Under the pieces are notes generated by a model. The model did no database searches. It had not been told where the DNA came from and saw nothing but the letters and a program-made list of their open reading frames with translations. Of a stretch of 64,000 nucleotides of DNA, positions 42,063 through 49,364 are shown one piece after another. The stretch is taken from NCBI RefSeq assembly GCF_018388465.1, contig NZ_CP074404.1:1736001-1800000 (forward strand). The letters are read 5' to 3'. Origin of the DNA: Cellulomonas fengjieae (GTDB lineage: Bacteria > Actinomycetota > Actinomycetes > Actinomycetales > Cellulomonadaceae). The translations under genes and the position numbers were made by a program. Within the stretch, counting starts at the first letter, position 1. Every line of letters starts with the position of its first letter.

Positions 42063-42484
42063 CGGGTCCTCGCCTGGTCGCCGGCCCGGGTCGAGCGCTG
42101 ATGGACCTGCGGACGGCGACCCGGGGGACCGGCGCTCCTTCACCATCGCACACCTCGGCGGGGATGACGCCGGTCTCCGGTGCCCGGTCCGATCGTCGCC
42201 GGTCCGCTTCCTCGATGGTGCGCCGAGCCGCGTGGCTCACGGTCGATGGGCTCTCGAGCGCACCGTGCACGGGGTGGTCGTGGGCCGCGTCCACGTCGAG
42301 CCCCGAGCGACTCCGTCCGCCCGGTGGACGTCCCCTTCTGTCGCGGGACGCCCGGCATCGGCCTAGTGTGAACTAGCTCACCCAAGCCGACCCGGTCTCC
42401 GGTCGGCCGGGCGGATCCCCGTAGGTTCAGCTCAGCAGCCTGTGTCCCGGCGCCCCGTCCTCGTGGTGAGCAGTGGAGGCTCTT
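42063..42484. promoter_or_regulatory. 422-base gap between divergent ANTAR genes
   Basis: This stretch separates the two divergent ANTAR regulator genes and has no frame with convincing coding character. It contains the Crp/GlxR-like site at 42367-42382 and a more AT-rich patch around it. I saw no clear terminator or repeat elsewhere in it. Confidence 0.45.
42367..42382. promoter_or_regulatory. Crp/GlxR-like operator
   Basis: TGTGAACTAGCTCACC matches the GlxR consensus TGTGA-NN-TA-NN-TCACA at every defined base but the last. It lies 103 bases upstream of the GTG start at 42485. Confidence 0.65.
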
Positions 42485-43447
42485 GTGACTACCGCAGCGA
42501 CGATGACGGTGGGCCAGTTCACCTATTCCACCGGGGTACCTCGATGGTCGTGGTCGGACGGGATGTTCGCGCTGCACGGGATGGCGCCCGGGGACGTGGT
42601 GCCCACGCGCGCGCTGTTCCTCAGCCACGTACATCCCGAGGACCGCAGCCGGGTCGACAACCTCCTGGACGTGGACCTCACGGGCGGACAGCCGGCCGCC
42701 TCGGAGTACCGGCTCGTCGACCTCCGCGGAGAGACGCGCACCGTCCTCATCGCCATGAGCGCGGGCAGCCCGGCCGACCCACCGGACAGCGTCCGAGGGC
42801 TGGTCGTCGACGACTCCGACCGGCACCGCCGGGCGGTCGCCGACGGCGTGAACGCCGAGCTGCACCGCGCGCTGGAGTCGCACGCCGTCATCGACCAGGC
42901 CAAGGGTGCGCTGATGGCCGTCTACGGCGTGGACGGCGACGCCGCGTTCCAGCTTCTGCGCTGGGCCTCGCAGCAGCGCAACATCCGCCTGCGGGTGCTC
43001 GCCGAGAGGCTGATGGCGGCGGTCCAGTCAGCGGGCGGTCTCGGTCCGCAGGTCCGGGCCCTGGTGGACGAGACGTTGGTCGCGCTCCTCGACGACGCCG
43101 CCGTCCCGCAGCAGCAGGCCCGTCCCGCGCCGTTGCGATTCTCGTTCGACCACCGCGCACCGGTGCCGACGCTCCGGCTGGTCGGTTGTGTCGACGTGAT
43201 GTCGATGGGCGACGTCTCCAGCGCCCTGAACCGGCTCATCGCCGCGGGGCGGGATCGGGACAGCGTCGCGGTCGACCTGCGGGGTGTCGACCGCGTCGGT
43301 GCGGTCGCCCGGTTCGTCCTGACGGCCGCCCGGCGACGCAGCGAGGGCCTCGGCACGACGATGCGGATCGTCGTCGACGCGCAGCCCGCCTCCGTCGGCG
43401 CGCGGGCCGGGTCCTCCCCGGAGAGCCACGCTGCCCACGCCCGGTGA
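42485..43447 (+). CDS. PAS-ANTAR-STAS regulator
   Basis: The 320-residue protein combines three modules. Residues 8-100 are PAS-like (GQFTYSTGVPRWSWSDGMFALHGMAPGDV, HVHPEDRSRVD, EYRLVDLRGETRTV). Residues 120-180 are an ANTAR domain (LESHAVIDQAKGALMAVYGVDGDAAFQLLRWASQQRNIRLRVLAERL). Residues 215-310 resemble a STAS domain (PTLRLVGCVDVMSMGDVSSALNRLI, VAVDLRGVDRVGAVARFVL). The GTG at 42485 has GGAGG five bases before it, so I prefer it to the GTG at 42473. An RNA-binding antiterminator joined to a STAS partner-switch module could link ANTAR output to the stress pathway in which SpoIIE-type phosphatases act. That link is inferred. Confidence 0.84.
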   Translation: MTTAATMTVGQFTYSTGVPRWSWSDGMFALHGMAPGDVVPTRALFLSHVHPEDRSRVDNLLDVDLTGGQPAASEYRLVDLRGETRTVLIAMSAGSPADPPDSVRGLVVDDSDRHRRAVADGVNAELHRALESHAVIDQAKGALMAVYGVDGDAAFQLLRWASQQRNIRLRVLAERLMAAVQSAGGLGPQVRALVDETLVALLDDAAVPQQQARPAPLRFSFDHRAPVPTLRLVGCVDVMSMGDVSSALNRLIAAGRDRDSVAVDLRGVDRVGAVARFVLTAARRRSEGLGTTMRIVVDAQPASVGARAGSSPESHAAHAR

Positions 43448-43570
43448 GCGCCGGCGGGCACCAGCAGAGGACGGTGATGACCACTGGGCCGGCCTGGGGC
43501 GATGGGGCGGGCCCGCGTGGAAGGCGCGCCTGCCGAGAGACCATTCCACGACGTACGTCGGAGGTGGCAG

Positions 43571-43870
43571 GTGGGCGCGAGGAGCACGGGCAACGCCGTG
43601 GCTGCCACGGGAACGTGGACGGACCCGGACGGCGTCCGTCGGCCCGCGGGCGAGGTCCATGCCTGGCGCAGCGGTACCAACCAGACGGTGTGCGGGCTCA
43701 GCCTGCACCGCAGCAGGCTGACGCGGTTCCCGCACGTGGCGTGGGCCGACGTGCAGCCCGCGACGGGTGCCCACGCCGACCAGGTCGCTGTGGTCTGCCC
43801 GCGCTGTGCCGCGGCGATGGGCAGGCGCCGCGACGAGCGTCGCTGGTCCCGGACCCACCCCCGCCCCTGA
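43571..43870 (+). CDS. small conserved protein with possible zinc-binding Cys/His
   Basis: The 99-residue protein starts at GTG 43571, seven bases after GGAGG. It reads ATGTWTDPDGVRRPAGEVHAWRSGTNQTVCGLSLHRSRLTRFPHVAWADVQ with Cys and His, then VAVVCPRCAAAMGRRR with a C-x2-C pair. Together one Cys, two or three His and C-x2-C may bind zinc. The W-R-S-G-T/x-x-x-x-T-x-C-G-L-x-L motif is shared by small actinobacterial proteins of unknown function. It precedes the DUF2243 gene by 22 bases and follows the PAS-ANTAR-STAS gene by 123 bases, so an operon is possible. Confidence 0.7.
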   Translation: MGARSTGNAVAATGTWTDPDGVRRPAGEVHAWRSGTNQTVCGLSLHRSRLTRFPHVAWADVQPATGAHADQVAVVCPRCAAAMGRRRDERRWSRTHPRP

Positions 43871-43892
43871 CGATCGCGACCCCTGGAGCGAC

Positions 43893-44411
43893 ATGACGAC
43901 GACGAGCCACGACGGACCAGCGGACCCGAAGCCCCCGAGCATCGCGCCGGGGCTGATCCTCGGCCTCGGCCTCGGGGGATTCATCGACGGCATCGTGATC
44001 CACCAGCTGCTCCAGTGGCACCACATGGTCAGTCACACGCCGGACCACCCGATGACGACGCTGGAAGGGCTGGAGGCGAACACCTTTGCGGACGGGCTGT
44101 TCCACAGCCTCACGTGGGTCTTCGTGGTGCTGGGCATGCTGCTGACGCTGGTCGCCTGGCGCCGGGGACGGCTGGCGCCCACGTGGCGGTTCCAGATCGG
44201 GCTGCTGGTGGCCGGGTGGGGGATCTTCAACCTGGTCGAGGGGATCATCGACCACCACATCCTCGAGCTGCACCACGTCCGCGACGACCTCGGCGGGCCG
44301 CTCGTGTGGGATCTCGGGTTCCTGGCGTTCGGCGCGGCGCTGCTCGTCGGCGGATGGGCGCTGCACGTGTCCGGACGCCGGGCGCTGGCCCGCCGGTCCG
44401 TCCTGGCGTGA
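43893..44411 (+). CDS. DUF2243 membrane protein
   Basis: The 172-residue protein has four membrane helices (about 18-42, 68-90, 102-124 and 140-160). It carries the family's His-rich motifs: DGIVIHQLLQWHHM near 32-45 and GIIDHHILELHHVRDD near 118-133. The conserved histidines could bind heme or metal, but the function of the family is not established. The ATG at 43893 follows a GGAG ribosome site. The gene is close behind the small zinc-type protein gene on the same strand. Confidence 0.85.
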   Translation: MTTTSHDGPADPKPPSIAPGLILGLGLGGFIDGIVIHQLLQWHHMVSHTPDHPMTTLEGLEANTFADGLFHSLTWVFVVLGMLLTLVAWRRGRLAPTWRFQIGLLVAGWGIFNLVEGIIDHHILELHHVRDDLGGPLVWDLGFLAFGAALLVGGWALHVSGRRALARRSVLA

Positions 44412-44414
44412 GAC

Positions 44415-44435
44415 GGGTACCGCGCTCGCGGTGCC
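44415..44435 (+). terminator. weak hairpin after the DUF2243 gene
   Basis: GGTACCGCG (44416-44424) and CGCGGTGCC (44427-44435) form an 8-of-9 inverted repeat around two bases, four bases after the stop codon. Short and without a U-tract, it is only a candidate. Confidence 0.4.
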
Positions 44436-44596
44436 GGGTCGCCCGCCGGGAGCGTGAGGGCGCGCTCGCGTGAGCCCCGACCGGGCCTCGCGCGCTTGAG
44501 CCACCAGTGGCGGGACCCGGTAGACGGTGCAACGCTTGTTGGCGGCAAAGCCCAGGAAGCGGGCACGCCGCCCCCCCCAAACGAACGGACTGACTC

Positions 44597-45088
44597 TTGA
44601 GCGCCTCGACTGGAAACGCTTCCACCACTTCGTCCCGCGACACCCGCCGCGCGAAGAGCACCGGCCTCTTGGTGGCCGCTGCCGGGATCGTCGTCTTCAA
44701 CATCTCGCCGCTGCTGAACTGGGTGAACCCCGACGAGGGTGCAGACCCCCGCACCGGCTACGAGACCGACTCGCTCGTCCCGTTCATCGCCTACCTGGGC
44801 ATCGGCCTGCTCGTGGCGTTGTTCTATGCCCGCAAGCGGGCGCGCCGCGGACAGCACCGCGGCCTGACCCTCGTGTCGATGGCCGTCGGTATCGCTGCAG
44901 CCATCCAGTGCCTGGCCTTCGGCCTGAACCCGATGGGTGGACTCGAGCGCGGCGACAACCTCGCCGCCGACCTGGGGGTGTGGGTCGGCTTCATCGGCGC
45001 CGCCCTGTGGGCCATCGGGTCCTTCCTCCTTGCCAAGGAGATCGAAGGCGACGACGACGAGCGCGACGAGGCACACCGCACGCGCTGA
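44597..45088 (+). CDS. four-helix integral membrane protein
   Basis: The 163-residue protein starts at TTG 44597, as no ATG or GTG in frame gives a complete first helix. A Ser/Thr-rich lead is followed by membrane segments at about 22-42 (STGLLVAAAGIVVFNISPLLNWV), 60-78, 90-112 and 125-147, then an acidic tail (EIEGDDDERDEAHRTR). NPDEGADPRTGYETDSLVPF lies outside between helices 1 and 2. Eight consecutive C residues lie 18 bases upstream (44571-44578). No family recognised. A strong hairpin directly follows the gene. Confidence 0.7.
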   Translation: MSASTGNASTTSSRDTRRAKSTGLLVAAAGIVVFNISPLLNWVNPDEGADPRTGYETDSLVPFIAYLGIGLLVALFYARKRARRGQHRGLTLVSMAVGIAAAIQCLAFGLNPMGGLERGDNLAADLGVWVGFIGAALWAIGSFLLAKEIEGDDDERDEAHRTR

Positions 45089-45102
45089 CCCGAGGGCAGC
45101 AC

Positions 45103-45139
45103 CGTGAGGGGGAGACGGCACCGCCGTCTCCCCCTCACG
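45103..45139. terminator. strong hairpin terminator
   Basis: A perfect 17-base inverted repeat (45103-45119 with 45123-45139) has a 3-base loop and begins 14 bases after the membrane-protein stop codon. It can act in both directions between convergent genes. Confidence 0.88.
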
Positions 45140-45303
45140 CGTCTCAGGTGCGTGCCGACGCGGATCGATCCGTGCGCTGACAACCGGCCTCGCCCTGCTA
45201 CAGGTGCACTGTCTCGTCGGGTTGGCGCAGTCGGCACGGCCTCACCGCCTTCGCCAGGGCGGATCGCTCAGAGGAGTCCCGCGGGTCGGTCGTCCCGGAG
45301 AAC

Positions 45304-45507
45304 CTAGGCACCGCTGTAGTTCTCCGTCCGGTCGACAAGACCGTGCTCGTCGTGGATGTGGTGCTCGACGTGCCGGGCCTGTGCCTCGGCCCGCCCCGCG
45401 GCCACGGCCTCCTCACGCGTCGCGTACCGCTCTCCGACCTGCCGAGCGGCGATCTCGTTGAGCCACCAGCCCTCCCCGGGGACGGTGTGCACCGGGTGGT
45501 CTGACAT
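45304..45507 (-). CDS. small DUF2188-like protein
   Basis: The 67-residue protein starts at ATG 45507, eight bases after AAAGGAGGAG, an excellent ribosome site. It reads VHTVPGEGWWLNEIAARQVGERYATREEAVAAGRAEAQARHVEHHIHDEHGLVDRTENYS. A conserved W followed by Y-x-T-K/R-E-E-A-x-x-x-A and then H-x-x-x-G-x-I is the DUF2188 pattern, a small fold of beta strands around one helix. The function of this family is unknown. It is a single gene between a terminator and the GNAT gene on the same strand. Confidence 0.82.
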   Translation of the reverse strand: MSDHPVHTVPGEGWWLNEIAARQVGERYATREEAVAAGRAEAQARHVEHHIHDEHGLVDRTENYSGA

Positions 45508-45640
45508 CGCACTCCTCCTTTCATGCCGTCGGGCACCGAGCACCGGTCCGCCCGCGGGGTCGGTCGGCGCGACCTCGTCGCGCGCGGTGAGCCGACGTGA
45601 CCCCGAAGCCGAACGTCGGCCCCGAGCCGGGCCCACTCGA

Positions 45641-46258
45641 TCAGGACGCCGCGCTCGTGTCGGCGGCGACCTCGGTGGTCATCACGCAGTTGCCCTTCCC
45701 CTTGGGCCGCTGATAGGTGAAGCCGAGCTCCTCGTACATGGTCCGGGTCGCGTTGTAGAGGAAGGACGCCGAGGTCTTCTTGCCCACCGGCAGGTCGTGC
45801 GGGTACGACTCGACCAGGCCACCTCCCGCCGCCGCGATGAGCGCGAGCGCACCGCGGACAGCGACGGACGCCATGCCCGAGCGTCGGTGGTCGCGGTCCA
45901 CGAACAGGCACGTGATCCGGAAGTCGGGCCGGCGCTCGAGCCCTCGTTCCCACTCCTTGCGGTGGTGGATGTTCTGCAGCTCGTCGACCGTCCCGAACTG
46001 GGCCCACGCCACCGCGACGTCGCCGTCGAACACCAACGCCGCGTGCGTGCGGCCCGCCTCGACCAACCGCCGCTTGAACTCGCGGTGGTCGAGTCCGCGG
46101 AACTCCTCGTCGAGTTCGGGGTAGAGGTGGAAGTAGGTGCACCAGCAGCCGCCCCACACGCCGTTGTGGCGTTCCGCCAGGTCGGCGAAGGCGTCCCAGG
46201 TCAGCGGGCTGAGCGGCTGGATCCGAAAACCGTCGACGACAACGTCCCGAGCGTCCAT
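45641..46258 (-). CDS. GNAT family N-acetyltransferase
   Basis: The 205-residue protein has the GNAT core. HAALVFDGDVAVAWAQFG forms the central strands, and ITCLFVDRDHRRSGMASVAVRGALALIAAAGGGLVESYP gives the acetyl-CoA loop (R-R-S-G-M-A in the R/Q-x-x-G-x-G/A position) near 115-150. TMYEELGFTYQ near 180 is the usual end. The N-terminal WGGCWCTYFHLYP is shared by a subgroup of actinobacterial acetyltransferases. Target unknown. The gene starts two bases from the region of a frameshifted gene remnant, both on the minus strand. Confidence 0.88.
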   Translation of the reverse strand: MDARDVVVDGFRIQPLSPLTWDAFADLAERHNGVWGGCWCTYFHLYPELDEEFRGLDHREFKRRLVEAGRTHAALVFDGDVAVAWAQFGTVDELQNIHHRKEWERGLERRPDFRITCLFVDRDHRRSGMASVAVRGALALIAAAGGGLVESYPHDLPVGKKTSASFLYNATRTMYEELGFTYQRPKGKGNCVMTTEVAADTSAAS

Positions 46259-46261
46259 CTG

Positions 46262-46605
46262 CCGACGGTAGCCGCGGCGCTGTGACGCGACAATGCTTCG
46301 GCCTGTGCCGCGATGTCCAGCTCCATCCGGCGCAGTTCGATCGTCTGCGCCATCGAGCGGAACAGCATGTTCGACCCACCGATGGGGCGACGACACCGAG
46401 GGTCTGGGTGATCCCGTCGTGCCAGGCCCACCAGGCCGCCAGCTCGTCGGTGAGATCGAGGCCCGGGAGAGCAGTGGCGAACGTGCCGACCGGGTCGGGG
46501 TGGGGTGGGGTGGGCTGATCGGCCAAGGTGAGCCAGCCGCGCGGACTCGTAGCCCCGCACGAGCGATCCGAGCACATCGGCGGAGCTTGCTCCGGCTGCG
46601 GTCGC
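46262..46605 (-). pseudogene. frameshifted remnant resembling an SMI1/KNR4-type protein
   Basis: On the minus strand one frame reads TPPHPDPVGTFATALPGLDL, then T-D-E-L-A-A-W-W-A-W-H-D-G-I-T and ends coherent sequence near 46390. A second frame continues with GGSNMLFRSMAQTIELRRME and L-D-I-A-A-Q-A-E-A. Joined, they give a continuous helical protein with the L-x-x-W-W-x-W-H-D-G motif seen in SMI1/KNR4 domains, which often serve as immunity proteins against toxins. Neither frame is complete alone and no good start is present. The single frameshift may be a real mutation or a sequencing error near the G-rich run at 46380-46390. Confidence 0.5.
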
Positions 46606-47352
46606 TCATGGCCCGTGGTCCTTCGGGCCGTCGTCCCATGGCGCAGTTGGGGTGGTGCCGCCCGTCTGCCACGGCGTGAAGCCGAGGCGCTGTTCGATGA
46701 CGTCGCTCGCGATGCGGTCCAAGCTCGTGCTCTCGGCGAACGCATGGGCGCGGAGGATGACCAGGGCGTCCTCGGGCGTGAAGCCGCCGTGCGCGACGAT
46801 CATGCCCGTGGCCTGGTGGACCCGGGCGCGGTTCGACCATCCCGCGAACGGCGTGGCGCCGTGCGCGCTCGGGTCGTCCAGGAGCGCGGCGCCGACGGAG
46901 TCGGCGAGGAACTGGGCGTCCTCCAGGCTGTAGGACAGCTCGCCGGTCCCGCGGTACACGGTGATGACTCCGAGCGTCGCCTCGCCCGGTTGCATCGGGA
47001 TCGCCCACACCGTCAGCGGCCCTGTGAGGCTGCTCGCCAACCCGGAGAACACGGGGAACAACCGCCCGCCGAGCCCATCGACCTTGGTCACCACCGCCTG
47101 ACCGCTGCGGTACGCGTCCTGGCCGGGCCCCTCGCCGAGGACGTCTTGCAGGTCCTCGATCTGCGCCGACACCCCGTCGGACGTGCTGAGGGTCAGTCGC
47201 TGGCTCGTCGTCGACGACAGTGTGATGGCGCCGCCATCCGCCCCGAGGACCTCGACATACGCACGACACAGCCGCACGGGGAGCGGCTCCTCGGCCGGCG
47301 CGGACGCGATCACTCGTGCCAGCTGTGCGAGCGCCATGATCCGGTCACTCAC
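46606..47352 (-). CDS. GAF-ANTAR domain regulator
   Basis: The 248-residue protein starts at GTG 47352 (VSDRIMALAQLARVI). A GAF domain spans about 5-165: CRAYVEVLGADGGAITLSSTTSQRLTLSTSD, VLGEGPGQDAYRSGQAVV, LTVWAIPMQPGEATLGVITVYR. An ANTAR domain follows at about 175-235 (RARVHQATGMIVAHGGFTPEDALVILRAHAFAESTSLDRIASDVIEQRL). This is the standard GAF-ANTAR layout in which a small molecule or redox signal controls RNA antitermination. GEGP-x-Q-D-A-Y is conserved in this class. An earlier ATG at 47448 would add a Cys-rich lead but lacks a ribosome site. It is the third of four ANTAR genes in the window. Confidence 0.88.
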   Translation of the reverse strand: MSDRIMALAQLARVIASAPAEEPLPVRLCRAYVEVLGADGGAITLSSTTSQRLTLSTSDGVSAQIEDLQDVLGEGPGQDAYRSGQAVVTKVDGLGGRLFPVFSGLASSLTGPLTVWAIPMQPGEATLGVITVYRGTGELSYSLEDAQFLADSVGAALLDDPSAHGATPFAGWSNRARVHQATGMIVAHGGFTPEDALVILRAHAFAESTSLDRIASDVIEQRLGFTPWQTGGTTPTAPWDDGPKDHGP

Positions 47353-47654
47353 GGAGCCACCCCCGCCGCAAGTCGCCACCTGGCCACACGGCGACGTCTC
47401 CACCTGCGGATTGGCCGGACACATCGGTCCCGACCCGTCTTGCGACACTAACCCGATCCGATCTGCTGAGCCCGTCCAGCGGCCAACCGCTCCGCGGCTT
47501 CGTTGTTCTGGGCACGGTGCTGGGCACGCAACGAGCTCACCGAGGCGCTGTCCGCGCTGCAGCTGGCACGGCAGGGCGCGTTCTCCACCAGCACGCTTAC
47601 CGATGCCCCCCGGGCCACCGGGCCGGTTCCCTTCCTCGCCCGTACGTTGGGCAG
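47353..47654. other. 302-base gap between divergent ANTAR and antiporter genes
   Basis: The gap should hold both promoters. A 56-codon minus-strand frame from GTG 47618 to a stop at 47448 ends with RAQNNEAAERLAAGRAQQIG, which looks protein-like but matches nothing I know. No operator, repeat or strong hairpin was seen. Confidence 0.35.
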
Positions 47655-48947
47655 GTGTTCCCTGTCGATGGCCCAGCCGCGATCTTCCTGGCGGTTGGCG
47701 TGGCGACCCTGGCCGCGGCCGTGCTGCCCCGGCTACTGGTCCGGGCGCCGATCTCTATGCCGGCTGTGTTCCTCGCCATGGGAGCGCTGGGCTTCTGGCT
47801 GTTGCCCCAGCTGCCGGACCCCAGTCCGAGCCAGCACCCGGACATCGCTCTGCACCTGACCGAGGTCTGTGTGATCGTCTCCCTGATGGGTGCCGGTCTG
47901 GCCATCAACCGCCCGTTCACGTGGCGGTCCTGGGGCACGACCTGGCGGCTGCTGGGAATCACCATGCCTCTGTCGATGATCGCCGTCGGAGTCCTGGGCT
48001 GGGCCGCCCTCGGCCTCGGTGCGGCGAGCGCGATGCTGCTCGCCGCGGCGCTCGCCCCGACGGACCCGGTGCTGGCGACCGAGGTCCAGGTGAGCGAACC
48101 GGTCGACGAGCCCGGCACCCAGGATGACGAAGCCCGCTTCGCGCTGACCTCTGAGGCCGGCCTGAACGACGGTCTGGCCTTCCCATTCACCTACGCGGCG
48201 ATCGCGGTCAGCCTCTCGGGGGTGGCGCCAGGCGGTTGGTTGGGCCACTGGTTCCTGCTCGACATCGTGTGGCGGCTGAGCGTGGGGGTCGCCATCGGGT
48301 TCCTCGTGGGTTGGCTGCTCGGCCGCCTGTTCTTCTCGACGTTCGCGGAGCGGCTGCACATCACCGAACACACCCAGGGCTTCGTCGCGCTCGCGGCCAC
48401 CTTCCTCGCCTACGGCGTGGCCGAGCTGGCAGAGGGGTACGGATTCGTTGCGGTGTTCGTGTGCGCGGTCGCCCTGCGCGGCACCGAGCGCGAGCACCAG
48501 TACCACAAGGTGCTGCACGCCTTCGTCGAGCAGATCGAGCGGTTGCTCACGGTGGCTGTGATCGTGCTGCTGGGTGGGGCGCTGGTGCGTGGGGGATTCA
48601 CCGGGTTCGGCTGGGCAGAGGTGGGTCTGGTGCTGGTCTTCCTCCTGGTGGTGAGGCCGCTCGCTGGGTGGGTGGCGCTACGGGGCGGTCGGACGGGACC
48701 GCGCGAGCGCGCCGTGGTGGCGTTCTTCGGCGTGCGCGGCGTCGGATCGCTCTTCTACATCGCCTACGCCGTCCAGGAGGGTGACTTCGCCGACGCGGAC
48801 CGGCTGTGGGCGATTGTCGCCCTCGCGGTCGTCGGTTCGGTGCTGATCCACGGGGCAGCCGCGACTCCGGTCATGCGCGCACTCGACCGTCGGCGCGACC
48901 GGCACGCGCGGTCTGCGGGCGGCAACGCCGCTGAGACTCCCGTGTGA
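47655..48947 (+). CDS. CPA1-type sodium/proton antiporter
   Basis: The 430-residue protein has about twelve membrane helices. CPA1 features are present: LAAALAPTDPVLATEVQVSEP near 133-153 with the Asp of the ion site, then ALTSEAGLNDGLAFPF near 173-188, with the N-D pair of electroneutral antiporters. FFGVRGVGSLFYIAYA near 355-370 is also typical. It exchanges Na+ (or K+) for H+ across the inner membrane. The GTG at 47655 gives a family-like N-terminus; the frame stays open further upstream but without membrane character. It is divergent from a GAF-ANTAR gene, and the Kef-type system at 9805 is a second antiporter of another family. Confidence 0.9.
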   Translation: MFPVDGPAAIFLAVGVATLAAAVLPRLLVRAPISMPAVFLAMGALGFWLLPQLPDPSPSQHPDIALHLTEVCVIVSLMGAGLAINRPFTWRSWGTTWRLLGITMPLSMIAVGVLGWAALGLGAASAMLLAAALAPTDPVLATEVQVSEPVDEPGTQDDEARFALTSEAGLNDGLAFPFTYAAIAVSLSGVAPGGWLGHWFLLDIVWRLSVGVAIGFLVGWLLGRLFFSTFAERLHITEHTQGFVALAATFLAYGVAELAEGYGFVAVFVCAVALRGTEREHQYHKVLHAFVEQIERLLTVAVIVLLGGALVRGGFTGFGWAEVGLVLVFLLVVRPLAGWVALRGGRTGPRERAVVAFFGVRGVGSLFYIAYAVQEGDFADADRLWAIVALAVVGSVLIHGAAATPVMRALDRRRDRHARSAGGNAAETPV

Positions 48948-49364
48948 CTCAGGCCTCCGAGAGCAGCCACCGCATCGACGGAGTTGAGTACGAGCCATGG
49001 GTGGCGGTGCTGGGCGCACCGGTGCACCCGTCAGCAACTCACCGCGACGGTTCCCGGCTGGGCAACGACCTCCCGGCACCCCGTCAGAGAACGTCAACCT
49101 AGCCAGCGCAATATCTGCAGGCCCTCCGCGGCGACAGGCCAGCCACACCTCCGCTTCATGATCGATGTGCCGCGCCCGCCGGCTCGTCGAGGGGGCCGAG
49201 GGGATTGACAAGAGCTACTCGGGCCACACACTATCGAGGCAGACATGACACCGGTGTCAGACACCGGTGTCATCACCGGTCCGAGCTACGGACGGCCGCG
49301 GACGCGCGGCCCACCAGCTAGCACGACGAATCGATGCCCCAGTGGAGGAAGCAGTGCGACAGCG
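48948..49364. promoter_or_regulatory. 417-base upstream region of the sugar kinase operon
   Basis: The left half shows no gene or clear structure. The right part has a -35-like TTGACA (49205-49210) and CACTAT (49229-49234) 18 bases later, followed by tandem LacI-type palindromes at 49246-49272. A third half-palindrome (TCACCGGT) trails at 49273-49280. The kinase start lies about 90 bases downstream, leaving a moderately long leader. Confidence 0.7.
49246..49272. promoter_or_regulatory. tandem LacI-type operators, kinase promoter
   Basis: TGACACCGGTGTCA (49246-49259) is a perfect 14-base palindrome. The 13-base unit GACACCGGTGTCA is then repeated immediately at 49260-49272. The sites sit just downstream of the -10 box and could bind two repressor dimers or allow sliding between registers. 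A LacI gene is in the same operon. Confidence 0.82.

Noticed and set aside
44571..44578. Run of eight C residues before the TTG-start membrane gene as a phase-variation tract
   Set aside because: Slippage would not fuse an upstream start to the gene because an in-frame TGA lies just before the TTG; only a weak promoter-spacing effect could remain.
46610..46640. Another GGTCC/GGGCC-type DosR-like palindrome
   Set aside because: It lies inside the 3' end of the GAF-ANTAR coding region, not at a promoter, and matches poorly.
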